A DNA stretch of 64,000 bases from Helianthus annuus (lineage: Eukaryota > Streptophyta > Magnoliopsida > Asterales > Asteraceae), in assembly GCF_002127325.2 (NCBI RefSeq), contig NC_035436.2, positions 110,011,591-110,075,590 on the forward strand, read 5' to 3'. The notes under the pieces are model-generated. The model ran no database searches. It had not been told where the DNA came from and was given only the letters and a program-made list of their open reading frames with translations. Made by a program: the position numbers and the translations under genes. Positions 25,641-36,430 of the stretch are shown here, in pieces (position 1 is the first letter of the stretch; each line of letters starts with the position of its first letter).

Positions 25641-28609
25641 TGTCACACCATGACTTTTGCGGAAGCGTATTATGTGTGACTTACTTAATATCATTGCATT
25701 CAATTATAACAAACAAGTATATGATTAAAACCATGATGTTCATCCATTAATATGTTTCAAAATAATACAACCCAAATTGTTTAGTACCAACCATCAACTT
25801 CGAGTTTATCTTACAAACCATTTAACTGAAACAAGTTCCATAAAGGACTTCAAACAAAAGACATATAAAAACCAAGGCTTTGACTTGTATGTCTTATCTA
25901 AGATAAAACATCCAAGTCAAACCCTTCAAAAGTTTGGATGACATCATTTCTTGTAAACACTTCTTGAAACCTTTCAGACTTTGCCAGATCTATCAATTTC
26001 CTAAAATACATGTAGTTTGAAAACATCAACAAAAGTTGAGCGAGTTCATGTGTTTTTGTATGTGTGCGCGAATAACCTTGTAAACATTTGTATGTATGCC
26101 TTTGTAAACCGGTATGAAAGCGTCTATGAACAGATCAATTAATGTGTAGCTAATACATTAATATGTGTGCAATGGTGTAGGAAGGCTCAATCCTTTGCGA
26201 ATTTCATACCTGGCCACCCAGCGGGGACGACATAGTCACCTCATGGTCCAACACGCGGTCTCATGGGTGGGGCTCGCAACACCTAAATAGATCAATCACT
26301 CATGCCCCTCGGTCCTTATACAAGGATTAATGGTCTTAAGTTAACGCCTACCCATTCACATGATCTAACAGTTCATTCCTTAGCTAACCATACCATTTGT
26401 AAACGTTTGAAACATTTGTAACATGTATTTCACTCCCGAAGTTATAAAACTGAAAACAGTTAAAAGAAAAGGGGGACATGAACTCACAGATTTACGTTCT
26501 TCTGTCAAGTAATCACAAGGCTCCTTTTCACGGGTCGTTCGACAACCTACACACGTGCTATGTTTTATTAGACGGCTAGGTCGGGTAACAACTCGTAGTC
26601 TAGGTATTATGACTTATCATATTTTGAGTTACGTCTTTGATGTAACTTTGTATAATTTCCCAAAGTATATAATTATTAGTTAAAATAATAATATTTTAAC
26701 TTAAATTATATTTATCAATTATTTGGAATATTGGTAGATAATATATGTTTGTCTTATTTTGTTTTGTAATTCCTTTATGAATATTTCCCAAGTATGGGTA
26801 TACTTATACTTGTGTATTTTTAGAGTTGTGTATTTTGCCAAGTATTGGTGACGTATTCCAGTGTGTATTTGTACGTATGAGAATACGTATTTTCTTGTAT
26901 TTATTAAGTATTTTGTACTTAATCTTGTATTTAATTTTCCGGAATATTATTTTTAAACAACTAAAAATCACCAAATCTTATGTTCTCAAAATATATATAT
27001 TTTAAGAGAATTTTTATAGAAAAATATCTATAAGTCTTTCTTGGCAAAAATATTATACCTTGATATACATCTCAAAAATAATATATATTTTTAAGATTAA
27101 CTTTAGAAAATATATTTCTACCTTTCATCCAAAATAATATATTTTTAATTGTTTAAGAAAATATATATTTTTCTTCACTAAAAAATAATCTATTTTCTAA
27201 TTGTTTTAAGAAAATATATATATTTTTTTCTCCACTAAAAATAATATATTTTCTATTTGGCAAAATATGATATATTTTGTATCACTTGTAAAAATCTTAT
27301 TTTCCGTTTTTTTGGTTTCCAAAATACCGTTTGTCATACTTGTCGAGTTAAGAACTTATTTCCGGAATTTATATATTTATAGTCCATAGTCCTTGTCCGG
27401 TTTGTCCAATATTCGGGTATAATTTATATATTTTTTTTCTTGGAATCTTTGGTAATATTTTGTATTACAATTTTGGTATTTTGGTGAGTTATATTATTTT
27501 CAAGTTCCTAAAATAATATAACTAATACACATAGTATACAAGTAACACACAATTTGTGACATCTAAATATATATTTTCCTAAGTATATACTTAGTCATTT
27601 TTATTTATCAAAAACCAACCTCCAATGTTTGTAATTTTGTAATAAAAATTATGGCAAGTTTTTATATGAAAACCATGGTAAAAATTCATTTGTACACACT
27701 TGTTTAAAAGTATTTTTCTAAGTGTTTAATTTCTACAAAAATTTTGCCATAGTTTCCCCTTAAAAATGGAGGTTTCCATGCTTTAAAAGCATATCATTTT
27801 CTTTTAAAATGTATCACCAATCATCAACAATTTAATCAAGACATACCATGAGCCGAAATCATGCAATTTACACTATGTCATGAACTTGAAAGTTTGTAAA
27901 AATTTGTAGTAACTTCACATGTAGTTTAGTAAGTTTAGTTACCCTTAAAAACATGGTTTATAGTTTATAAAACTCATTCTTGAAGATTTTAGTTCTTTAC
28001 AACTTACATGATGATTTTCTAAAAATACTTCTTCTTGTATTCTTCTTATTATCAACATTTTTCTAGTCTTATTTTAAGACTAAAAACATGTTTAAGTTCT
28101 TTAAAAACCATGATGATCATGTAAATCTTGTAAATAACTTTGGTTTCTTGAGAAGATTATTTTTGAAATCATCCATTTTCAAGACTTACAACATGTATCA
28201 ATAGTCATCATACTCTAAAACGACTTCATTTTCAAGTTCATGATTCACATAAAGGATGATGATTACTAATTTCACAAGATTCATCCTCATACTTGCTAGA
28301 TCATGTGTTTAATCATAATCTAGCAAGCTTCTTATGATGATCAACATCATAATCACAAGAAATCAACAATCAAGTATACTACATACAATTAAAACATCTT
28401 GTTCTTCATGTTATTAAGCTTTATGTTTATGTTCATGCTTATGTTTCTTTGAGATTCTTATGATTAACAAGTTACATAATCTTTTAACCACTAAAATTAG
28501 AAGCAAAATCAAGTTGTGAGGAGCTTACTACTAGCACAATGGCTAGGGAAGAAACTATGATGAAGAAGATGATGTAGGAGGTGGATAAAAGCTCTTGGTG
28601 ATGGTCCTT
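25641..28609 (-). repeat. LTR of TE-F (Tekay-like), interrupted by TE-G
   Basis: Starts at the PBS side with TGTCACACCATGAC. Near the other end, 28535-28615 (GGCTAGGGAAGAAACTATG, GGTGGATAAAAG) matches the TE-A LTR region 1460-1510, so it is a distant relative. It is very AT-rich between 26640 and 28500. A candidate leader intron (26001-26487) uses GTGAGTTCATG. There is no gene. TE-G is inserted at 28609/28610. Confidence 0.65.
26001..26487 (-). other. Candidate leader intron in TE-F LTR (487 bp)
   Basis: Minus strand AAATCT then GTGAGTTCATG; acceptor ATGTATTTTAG then GAAATTG. It is placed as in the other Tekay-like LTRs. Confidence 0.35.
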
Positions 28610-30362
28610 TGATGTGTGTTGGGGTGTATAAATTTTATGTATATTTTTAGCCCTTTTTACACTTTAGTCAAGTTTAAAATTTATAAACACGATATTTTAC
28701 TAACACTAAACACACATGTGGGCAAGTGCACCTATCGTGAGCGTAGTATAGCGTTTGTAAGATACCGAGGTCGTCCAAGGACACAAGAGCTTTTAGTACC
28801 GGTTTATCCTCAACGTTTAATCAAATCAAAATTTTAGAAAAAAGTTTAAACATGAAAATAAAAACTAAAAATGCTGAAAATAAAAATAAAATAAAAACAG
28901 ATAGACAAGATGAATCACTTGGATCCGACTCGCCTTTAGTGTAACCTTTGATTATTTCCGCACTTTTGCACTTTTTAAGAGATTATCATAGTTATAGTAG
29001 TACGCCCCTCTTTTGAAGGTAACGTTACCCTCAACCCAGTAGTTTGAGTCAGCAAGGATACAATTCTAAAGGGTTGGATTATTGAAAGATAATTAATTAA
29101 GTTATTAATGCGTAATGTGGTAGGCCCCTCTTTTGAAGGAGACGTTACCCTCGGCTAAGTAGTTTGAGTCAGCAGGGATACAATCCTAAGTAGTCGGGTT
29201 AATGTTTTCATAGTAGTTTACATATGAGGGGATCAAGAAATTCGAACCCCCGCCATCCAATACCAGTGGGTATTGAAGGAGGTCCTACTAAGCTTGACCC
29301 AGGTCCTTGCAGGATCAATACACTGAACAAGGCAAGACTCTTACCAAGCCATTCCCTTAACCCCCGACCAGGTAGCCAATATATCTCCATATAGACCATG
29401 GAGATATGAACGGTGTAAATCTTTTATTTTATATAGACAGTAAAATAACACCAAGACACCACGGACAAATGATAAGGAAGTTTCACCTTCAACATAAGAA
29501 ACTAGTTATTAAAGTCATTAATACATAACCAAATAAAAAGTGCGAAAAGATTAAAAATAAAAAATATTACACTAAATGCTTGTCTTCACCAAGTGATGTA
29601 AGAGACTTAGGTAAACATGGCCTTTGATTGTCAAGAACTCTTACTATCAATCTTGGATCCCGAGACTACTACACACACTCTATGTTGGATGATGGATGAT
29701 GGTGGTGGATGTGGTTTGTGATGGTGGTGGTGGGTGGGTGAAGTGTGAGAGAGGTGGTTTGCCAAAGGATGCCTTTGAAGTGAACCAAGCACCTCTATTT
29801 ATAGCCTGCACAGAAGCCCGGACATGGCCCTGTGTCCATTGGGCACGGCCTCGTGTCCATCCATCTTCTGTTTCTTCATTAAATGAAGTTTGTCTGCATT
29901 AGTTGACCACGCCCCCGTGTCCGCTCGGCACGGCCCCGTGTGCAGAAGCGTATCTGTACTATCAAGATTTGCTTAGATTCTGCGAATCTTAGCGTTGACC
30001 ACGGCCCCGTGTCCGCTGGACACGCCCCCGTGTTGGGTGATAGAAGCTTCTACAACTTTGTCTTTTCTGCAGACACTTGGGCACGCCCCCATGCTTATTG
30101 AGCACGGGGTGTGTTCAGCCTTCTGTTCTTTGTTTTTGATTGGGAAGATGCTGTCGAGGGGTCAGGCATGCCACGTTTATTCCTTTTCTTGTAATATTGT
30201 TAGATTTGGCTGCATTTTTTGCTTCTTTTGTTCATTTAAGCTCATTTAACCCTGAAAATACAAAACGAAGACAAAAGCACACTTTTTCCAACATTAGTAC
30301 TAAAAAGGGTTAGTTTTATGCCTCATTTGATGTAATTTATATGTTGCATTTTACACACATCA
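28610..30362 (-). repeat. 3' LTR of TE-G
   Basis: 1753 bp with 9-bp perfect inverted ends (TGATGTGTG ... CACACATCA). It contains two diverged direct copies of a segment with CCCCTCTTTTGAAGG (28999-29076 and 29120-29205), a 10-bp-stem hairpin (29379-29409), and four CACGGCC modules near its right end (29818-30120). Confidence 0.75.
29235..29375 (-). repeat. tRNA-like promoter boxes (possible SINE remnant) in TE-G LTR
   Basis: The minus strand has TGGCTTGGTAAGAG (A-box-like) and, about 95 nt on, GGGGTTCGAATTTC (B-box-like). The spacing is long for a tRNA, and no cloverleaf can be drawn. Confidence 0.25.
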
Positions 30363-30402
30363 AATACCCCCACACTTGAATCTTTGCTTGTCCTCAAGCA
30401 AA
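30363..30402 (-). promoter_or_regulatory. TE-G polypurine tract and upstream hairpin
   Basis: Minus strand: 8-bp stem TTTGCTTG / CAAGCAAA with loop AGGA, then about 10 nt, then GTGTGGGGGTATT and the LTR start at 30362. Confidence 0.75.
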
Positions 30403-31596
30403 ACTCTTTATAATGTGGATTACACGCCCAAATGGAATGGGTATAAGAGAAGGTTTTGGGCTTGTCTTGAGTGTCAGGAATCCAAGATTTTTTTTCGGCT
30501 TTATTTTTATGTTATTTACAATCCTATTCGTTATGATTTATTTAGAACATTACATAAGAGAAATTACTTATTTGGGCATAACATGACTCTTTAAAATTCC
30601 ATTTATATACAAGTTCACATACCTCACAGGAGATCACTCAACACTCCGCCGAAGATGTATTTTTGTGAAACACACAGGACCGGCATGGAACTTACTTCTA
30701 CCATATGCTTGCTAAGCAATCAATCCTCCTCCTTTTTAACTATACACCTTTGTAAGTATTAAGAGGACTTTGGGGAAAAGGTTAGGCTTGGGTTAAAGGT
30801 AGGTGGTTGGGTTAGTGGTTAGTAGAAAAGGGCGAAAAGCGTAAAAAGCGTCGGTTTTCATAGGACTTATTTTTGTGACTTTTTATTCTAATGAAGCATT
30901 TTTCAAACAAGGTTCTTTTTGATGAACTTGTTTGTTTATTTCTTGACTTCATCATTATTTTTTTTGATAAGGAATGTCACATGCAAAAACAAGCTTTTTA
31001 TTAATATAAAGGGATTAAAATGAAAAAGGGTTTTGTGGGTTTAGAAATGAAAAGGTTTAGGCTCAAAGGGGTTAACTAGGGGGATTTTGGGTAGGTGGTA
31101 AAAAAAAAGAAAAATAATGGTGTTGAAAGAAAAAGGGTTAGTCCTAACGCCTCCATCATTTACTTACTTGGGTTTAAGTTAGTAAGGACCGGGAATGTAT
31201 TGTCATGGCAAGTTCTAGAGTCGTAAGAAACCAAGCGGCTATTCACACAAGCAACGAAAAATGAGCATTTAGTTTAAAGTGTGTATTTGTATGCTCAATA
31301 AAGGCTCAAAACTCACTTTTTGTGGGAATGGGTTTTTATGTGATCAAGTATATATAATCAAATTTTAACTAGATTTGTCATGCTGTTCATAATTTTCTTA
31401 TGTTGGTCCTTTTTATCACGACACTGTCAGTTGTAAATTTGTAAAAATATAACATTTTTAGAACTTGTAATTCCGAAATTAAACCAAGACAAGTAAAAAA
31501 ATGAAAAGTTTTTGAAAAAAATTTGGGGTGTTTAGCGGTTCCAATAGAGTTTTGTGTAAGGCTTGTAATTAGGACATGCAAAATTCAAGGTTTTAG
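30403..31596 (-). other. TE-G interior between the two polypurine modules
   Basis: About 1.2 kb, AT-rich, no recognisable gene. Confidence 0.5.
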
Positions 31597-31639
31597 CATC
31601 CCCCCCCCCCACTTAAATTACACATTGTCCTCAATGTGT
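31597..31639 (-). promoter_or_regulatory. Second TE-G hairpin/polypurine module
   Basis: Minus strand: 8-bp stem ACACATTG / CAATGTGT with the same AGGA loop, then AATTTAAGT and a run of 11 G. It lies 1.2 kb from the LTR. The stem arms differ from those at 30383-30402 yet pair perfectly. Confidence 0.75.
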
Positions 31640-32403
31640 CCCAAAAATAAGTTTTTTGGTTGATTGAATGTGTAAAAGGTGTGTTAAAAACAAAATTTAA
31701 TGTTACTGGGCATCTGGACACGGGCCCGTGGTGTCCGGGCATGGCCCCGTGTTCAGGTTGCCAGTAACAGAAATTATAAGAAAGTAACAGAAGCTTGGGC
31801 ACGGGGGCGTGTTCAGCGAACACGCCCCGTTTCCAGTTACCTGAACTGGTCATTTTTCTGCAGATTGTTCAGCACGGGGTCGTGTTGGCTGGGCACGGCC
31901 CGTGCCGAACTTGCTATAATGAAGAAAATTTGTTGGGAGGCTCTGTTTTTGTGCATCAGGTGTTGATTCAAGTTTCCCTTAGTATCCTTCACCATCTCAA
32001 GTGTGATTTACCCATTACAACATCATCCAAACAACAATTTAATTAAAACCATCATTCCATTAAAATAAAGAGAGTTATAAAAAGTTCCTAATAAACTAAA
32101 ATTTTAGATAAATAGGTCAGAAAACACAAGAAGTCTAAACCCGGAAAGAAATCCTAGCCTATAGTTAATTCTAATAGCAAAATTTCCAAAAAGATAACTT
32201 TTTCGTGGATGTGGCTTAAACAACTTCCTCCTCCGGATATGGGTCCCTCACACGTCGGCGAGCCGCTCTTCAATCTCCCTAGGGAGAAGAAAAGCGGGCT
32301 CATTTGCATCATTTAGAGGGGGTGTAACTTCCACCGGGACTTCTTGCAAGTTGTCAAGAGTAGGTTCCGGGGGGATTTCATCCCATCCGGTAGGATTATT
32401 GAT

Positions 32404-32691
32404 TCAAAGTGCTAAGTTCCAATCCTCTTGGGGGAGGATTGGTTCCATGGGAGGTGTCACAAGAATGTTCAACCTCTGGTGCAAGAGGTTGATTTCTTGA
32501 AAACTGTTTTCCAGCCCCACCGTAAGATAATTTATACGGTCTATCAGGACCTCCTCTGCTGATGTCATCTCGTCAAGAGCTTCACGTAATGCCATTTCAT
32601 AGCGTACAAGAGTTGCTTCGATTGAAGACTTTCTTTCCCTTCGACTGTTTCTTGAATGTGTAGAAGTGGTTCCACTGTTTTGGCTTGACAT
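32404..32691 (-). CDS. Small TE-G frame, 95 aa, coiled-coil-like, unknown function
   Basis: An open frame from ATG 32691 (MSSQNSGTTSTHS). It has a Ser/Thr/Arg-rich start, then a helix-prone stretch with heptad-like spacing (LREALDEMTSAEEVLIDRINYL). There is no catalytic motif. It sits between the first TE-G frame and the inner polypurine module, on the element's coding strand. It could be a remnant of gag or an accessory protein; I do not recognise it. Confidence 0.4.
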   Translation of the reverse strand: MSSQNSGTTSTHSRNSRRERKSSIEATLVRYEMALREALDEMTSAEEVLIDRINYLTVGLENSFQEINLLHQRLNILVTPPMEPILPQEDWNLAL

Positions 32692-33294
32692 TCTACGACA
32701 ATAAACTAAAAAGAGTTCATTTTAATGAAACAGTAACCTCGGACAAGACCCCGTGCTCAATGAGCACCGCCCCGTATTCACCTTTCTATAGATTTTTGGA
32801 ACAAGGAATCTTGGAGTTTCAAATTATTTTTCAGACTTTCGAAGCCTTTTTAAGCAGAAATAACTTAAAACAATGTTGTAAAAATTATTTTTAACAAGAT
32901 TCCTTGAATAAAAATCTATCAAACATCTCAATAAGGCTTGAAACCATGGTGATTTCAAGCTTTAATGGAGGTGTTTTGAGGTAAAAGTAAAGAAGAAGGC
33001 AATAGACAAAAGTGGAAAAGACAATATGGTTGTTGGGAACCTTCTTTAGAATATACCTAGGATGGTTTGTGTGAAGATCCACCAAATCTCTGTCTTTTGG
33101 AGTGGTCCAAATGTGCAGGAATCTTGGCTGCATTTATAGAAAACAACAGCAAGCTGCACACAGCCCCGTGTCGGCTGGACACGGCCCCGTGTGCAGACAA
33201 GAGCCTGACACATTTTGTCCGTATTCTGACCAAGTGTCAGACGAGAATCTTTTGGTGGACACGGGGGCGTGCTGATCTGGACACGGCCCCGTGC

Positions 33295-34003
33295 CTAGAG
33301 GCTATTTATGAAGTTTCGTCTATTTCTAAGGAATTTATCTGGATCAGGTGGTTCCTTACTAGACGGAACAACATCGAAGTGCCTGAGATACCTTAATTGC
33401 TCTAGATTTAGACGAGAACGTAAGAGGTTATCGGTGAGGGTGATTCCTATGCTAAATGTAGGTGGACATGTCCAACCCTTTCCCGGGCTCTCCTTAAAGA
33501 AGGTGTATGTCGAATCGCTCAGGTCTATGTATGCATCGAAGGAGGTCGATGGGGAGTCCTTCACGGCACAATCGACACAGGGACGACTATCGCTCAAGTT
33601 TTCGCAAGAGTTAGAGGTGATTTCGGGAACAACGAAGTTGTTTTTGTTCGAATGCGATCTCAACAATTCTTCTTGGGTATCGTCTTGAGGTGAATTAATG
33701 ATATCCATTTCAATTTCTTTTACCCAATTAAGAATTAGATCTTCCATTTGAAATAATTCATCAAGAAGCATTTCTCCTAGAAGGGTCTATTGAGAGCATT
33801 CGAGGGAGAGATAGGGGTTATTTTTTACTTTCGCCCCTCTTAAGGCTACAGGAAAACAATGGGTCTATATAGTGGGGCTTGTAATTTAAAAAGTAACATT
33901 TTAAATCTTCATGATTGCCACCACATATTTGACACCATGTACCATAAGAGGGCCAACAGTAAAAAAAATCAGTATCACTCATGGATGTGTCAGAAATTAC
34001 CAA
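33295..34003 (-). pseudogene. TE-G upstream frame with CCHC-like knuckle, broken
   Basis: Two frames in series (34003-33818 and 33771-33295) appear to be one gene with a frameshift and a stop near 33800. The first part contains CQICGGNHEDLKC, close to a zinc-knuckle spacing. The second part (MEDLILNWVKEIEMD, later PCVDCAVKDSPS and GKGWTCPPTF) ends DKFLRNRRNFINSL. No protease or RT follows. It is probably a gag-like or element-specific protein; the function is unknown. Confidence 0.45.
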
Positions 34004-34265
34004 CCGTCGGGATCTTACAGTTCTGTTTTCAGTATCTGAAACTTGAGCACGGGGCGTGTTGATTGGGTGCGGCCCCGTGCTCAGCTACTGTCTGACTTAA
34101 AACATGATTGTCAGTACCAAAGATTGGGCACGGGGCGTGTTCAGCGGGCACGACCCATGCTGAGTTCTACAGAAGCTGAAAATTAAGAAAAAATCCTAAA
34201 AAATAACAAAAAAAGTAAGAAAAACGATTAGGCCGTTGATTCCTAACTTTCTTAAAATCCTTGTG

Positions 34266-34283
34266 TCCCCGGCAACGGCGCCA
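34266..34283 (-). promoter_or_regulatory. TE-G primer-binding site, tRNA-Asp type
   Basis: Plus strand TCCCCGGCAACGGCGCCA equals a tRNA-Asp 3' end including CCA; six bases separate it from the LTR at 34290. Confidence 0.8.
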
Positions 34284-34289
34284 AAAACT

Positions 34290-34473
34290 TGATGTTTGTT
34301 GGTGTGTATATAATTTTAAGTATATTTTTAGCCCTTTTTACACTTTAGTCAAGTTTTAAATTTATAAACACGATATTTTACTAACACTAAACACACATGT
34401 GGGCAAGTGCACCCATCGTGAGCGTATTATAGCGTTGGTAAGATACCGAGGTCGTCCAAGGACACAAGAGCCA
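34290..34473 (-). repeat. 5' LTR of TE-G, truncated fragment
   Basis: 184 bp matching 28610-28792 with a few differences, then abrupt loss of similarity at CACTACG. The rest of the LTR is not found to the right in this window. Confidence 0.75.
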
Positions 34474-35000
34474 CTACGTCAAAATAGACCTTTAGCCACA
34501 CTTTTTCTAAAACCACTCTGCCACACTTTCGGTTAAATGTGTGGCTAAAGGTCATTAATCAAATTTCAAAACCTTCTAGCTTACTTTTAGTCACACATTT
34601 TATTTATTTATGTGACCATTATATTACAGCTCAAAACTTTTTGCCACGCTTTATGAGCAAAACTGTGGCATTTACCAGCAACACTAAAAAGGGTGGTTAA
34701 ATGTAACCTACGGTCACAGTATTTTTTTAATTTTTGATACATGTGACCAAAACACATATCTTCAAAACCTTTAGTCACACTTTAAATATAAAGTGTGGCA
34801 TTTAGTAGCCACATTACAAAAATATGACCAAATGTGATCTAGTGCCACAATATTTGATTCGTGTGACAAAAAACACATTGTGACATTCAGTAGTCATACT
34901 AAAAAAATGTGGCCAAATATAATCTATGATATTTGTTTTGTAATGATGTAAAGGTTTTATTAGTCACTTATAACCTTTTATAAGTGTGGCCAAAAGTTAT
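34474..35000 (+). mobile_element. CACTA-like transposon end with subterminal repeats
   Basis: Begins CACTACGTCAAAATAG, followed by many direct and inverted copies of motifs such as TAGCCACACTTT, TGTGGCTAAA, AGTCACAC and TGTGGCA, typical of En/Spm-type subterminal regions. The candidate 3-bp target duplication on the left is AGC. No matching right terminus (ending in GTAGTG) was found in the window. Confidence 0.55.
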
Positions 35001-35932
35001 CATTGGTGATAGCAACACAAAAAAAACATATCAATGTAAGTGATCTATTGTCACACTTTATCATCCGCTCTAGTGCATTCGTTTATATCCAGCAACAACT
35101 CTCTCCTAATTCTGAAATTAAGAACCATTGGTTTGTGGAGGAAGACAATGTACTTTATCCTAATTCTGAAATCATTTCAATCTACAATGAAGACACCACT
35201 CTAAAACAATACCTTCATTGTCTTCTTAAACCCTACAAATCTTCCACAACCACCCTTTTCCCTTGCCTATCCTGACTCAACACAACCACCGTCATAAGAA
35301 TTACAACAATCGGTCGCCATTGTCCCCTCATGCTCTCCTCAAAATCGCTCGTGAGTTTCCAGCTAGTCACAATTGTCTCGAGTACATCGCCTACCCCAAC
35401 TCCCCTCTCAACGCTGGTGTCGTGCCTTTGTGATTTTAGATTTGCAGGTATAACATGGCTACTTTAATTGTTACCAAATTTGATTTTTTTTTTGTTAAAT
35501 TTAGTGTAGAAATCTGTTCTTTTTGTCAATTTTTTTGCCTTGACTTTTTTTTGTGACCTAATCTGACATGATTTGAATTTTTACACTTAATTGAATCTAC
35601 GTGTAACGATCTCTTAATTTAGATACTGAAGTCGTTATTTAATTTACAAAATGAGATGTTGTGATCTGTAGGATGAATCAACTCATTTAACACTTGGATT
35701 CTCACATGAAAGATTTAGTAGTTTACTTGTTTTCACTGTAAATGGCAGTTTTTCTCAAGCTTTCTTTTTTGGAGTTGGTTAGAAATCAACGCCCATCCCT
35801 CAAAAGAAAATTACAAATATAGGCTTGATGCCTTTTGTAAGATTCGATTAGATTTGTGGAGTGTAGTTTCTTTATGTAGTTGTTCCTGGTTCACATTTTT
35901 TGCATATTATAATTGTTCTTTTGCAACTGCAG
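35001..35932 (+). other. Stretch between CACTA-like end and F-box pseudogene
   Basis: There is a short frame (35003-35275, 90 aa) I do not recognise. The remainder reads like intron or untranslated sequence ending in the acceptor CTGCAG at 35932. Confidence 0.35.
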
Positions 35933-36430
35933 GAATGGCCAATGCTAAAAAACTAAAGAAAGATGGTCCAGTATGGTCAAACCTTGATCATGATCTCTGG
36001 TTTTTAATTATGATGCACTTGGGATTAGTTGATTTTATTGCTTTTGGTGGTGTCTGCAAGTCATGGAGATCACTTGTGGTCTCTAACTAGAATAAGTTTA
36101 TGTTGGCTAAACAAGCCATTTGTTTGTCCATCTCTTCTCATTTGAATGAGAAAAAGTTTTACTTAGAGGACTACCGAAGGAGAAAACTGAAAACCACCAT
36201 TCCTGATTCTAACTATGACATGATTTGTGTAGGGATAACTTGTGGTTACTTGATTTTTATCGAGACAAGAACCTGTGATTTTTGGCTTGTGAATCCCTTC
36301 ACAAGGAAAGAACTTCGTTTATGAGGATTCCCCTTTATGTGCATTCTATTCCAAAACATATCAGGGGCCTTCTTGTCTTTTCACCATCAATGTCCGGGTG
36401 GGTTCTTGTGGTAATCGGCCCCATATTTGT
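35933..36430 (+). pseudogene. F-box protein pseudogene
   Basis: From ATG 35935, residues WSNLDHDLWFLIMMHLGLVD then GGVCKSWRSL form an F-box motif. In-frame TAG at 36088, TGA at 36322 and a frameshift just after it break the frame. The later part (CVGITCGYLI, FWLVNPFTRKEL, FSPSMSGWV) resembles plant F-box proteins of the DUF295 group. A functional relative would act as a substrate adaptor in an SCF ubiquitin ligase. It is truncated before the usual C-terminus. It may have been carried by the CACTA-like element. Confidence 0.65.

Larger units (their letters stand above)
31707..34165. repeat. GC-rich double-palindrome modules in TE-G interior
   Basis: Paired CACGGSSCCGTG-type palindromes separated by about 10 nt near 31707, 31795, 31870, 32740, 33159, 33255, 34045 and 34122; four more are in the LTR (29818, 29907, 29996, 30076). 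They stand out against AT-rich surroundings. Confidence 0.8.
28610..34473 (-). mobile_element. TE-G: large non-autonomous Ty3-type element with tRNA-Asp primer site
   Basis: Left LTR 28610-30362; internal 30363-34289; right LTR from 34290, matching the left one until a CACTA-like end cuts it at 34474. Minus-strand PBS complementary to TCCCCGGCAACGGCGCCA (34266-34283), which I recognise as the 3' end of plant tRNA-Asp, used by Athila/Tat-type elements. No RT, RNase H or integrase is present in the 3.9 kb interior, which fits a LARD-like element. Two small frames and a dozen GC-rich palindromic modules are inside. Confidence 0.75.

Noticed and set aside
29696..29902. 68-aa frame in TE-G LTR
   Set aside because: It covers GC-rich palindromic modules and simple repeats; no conserved domain.
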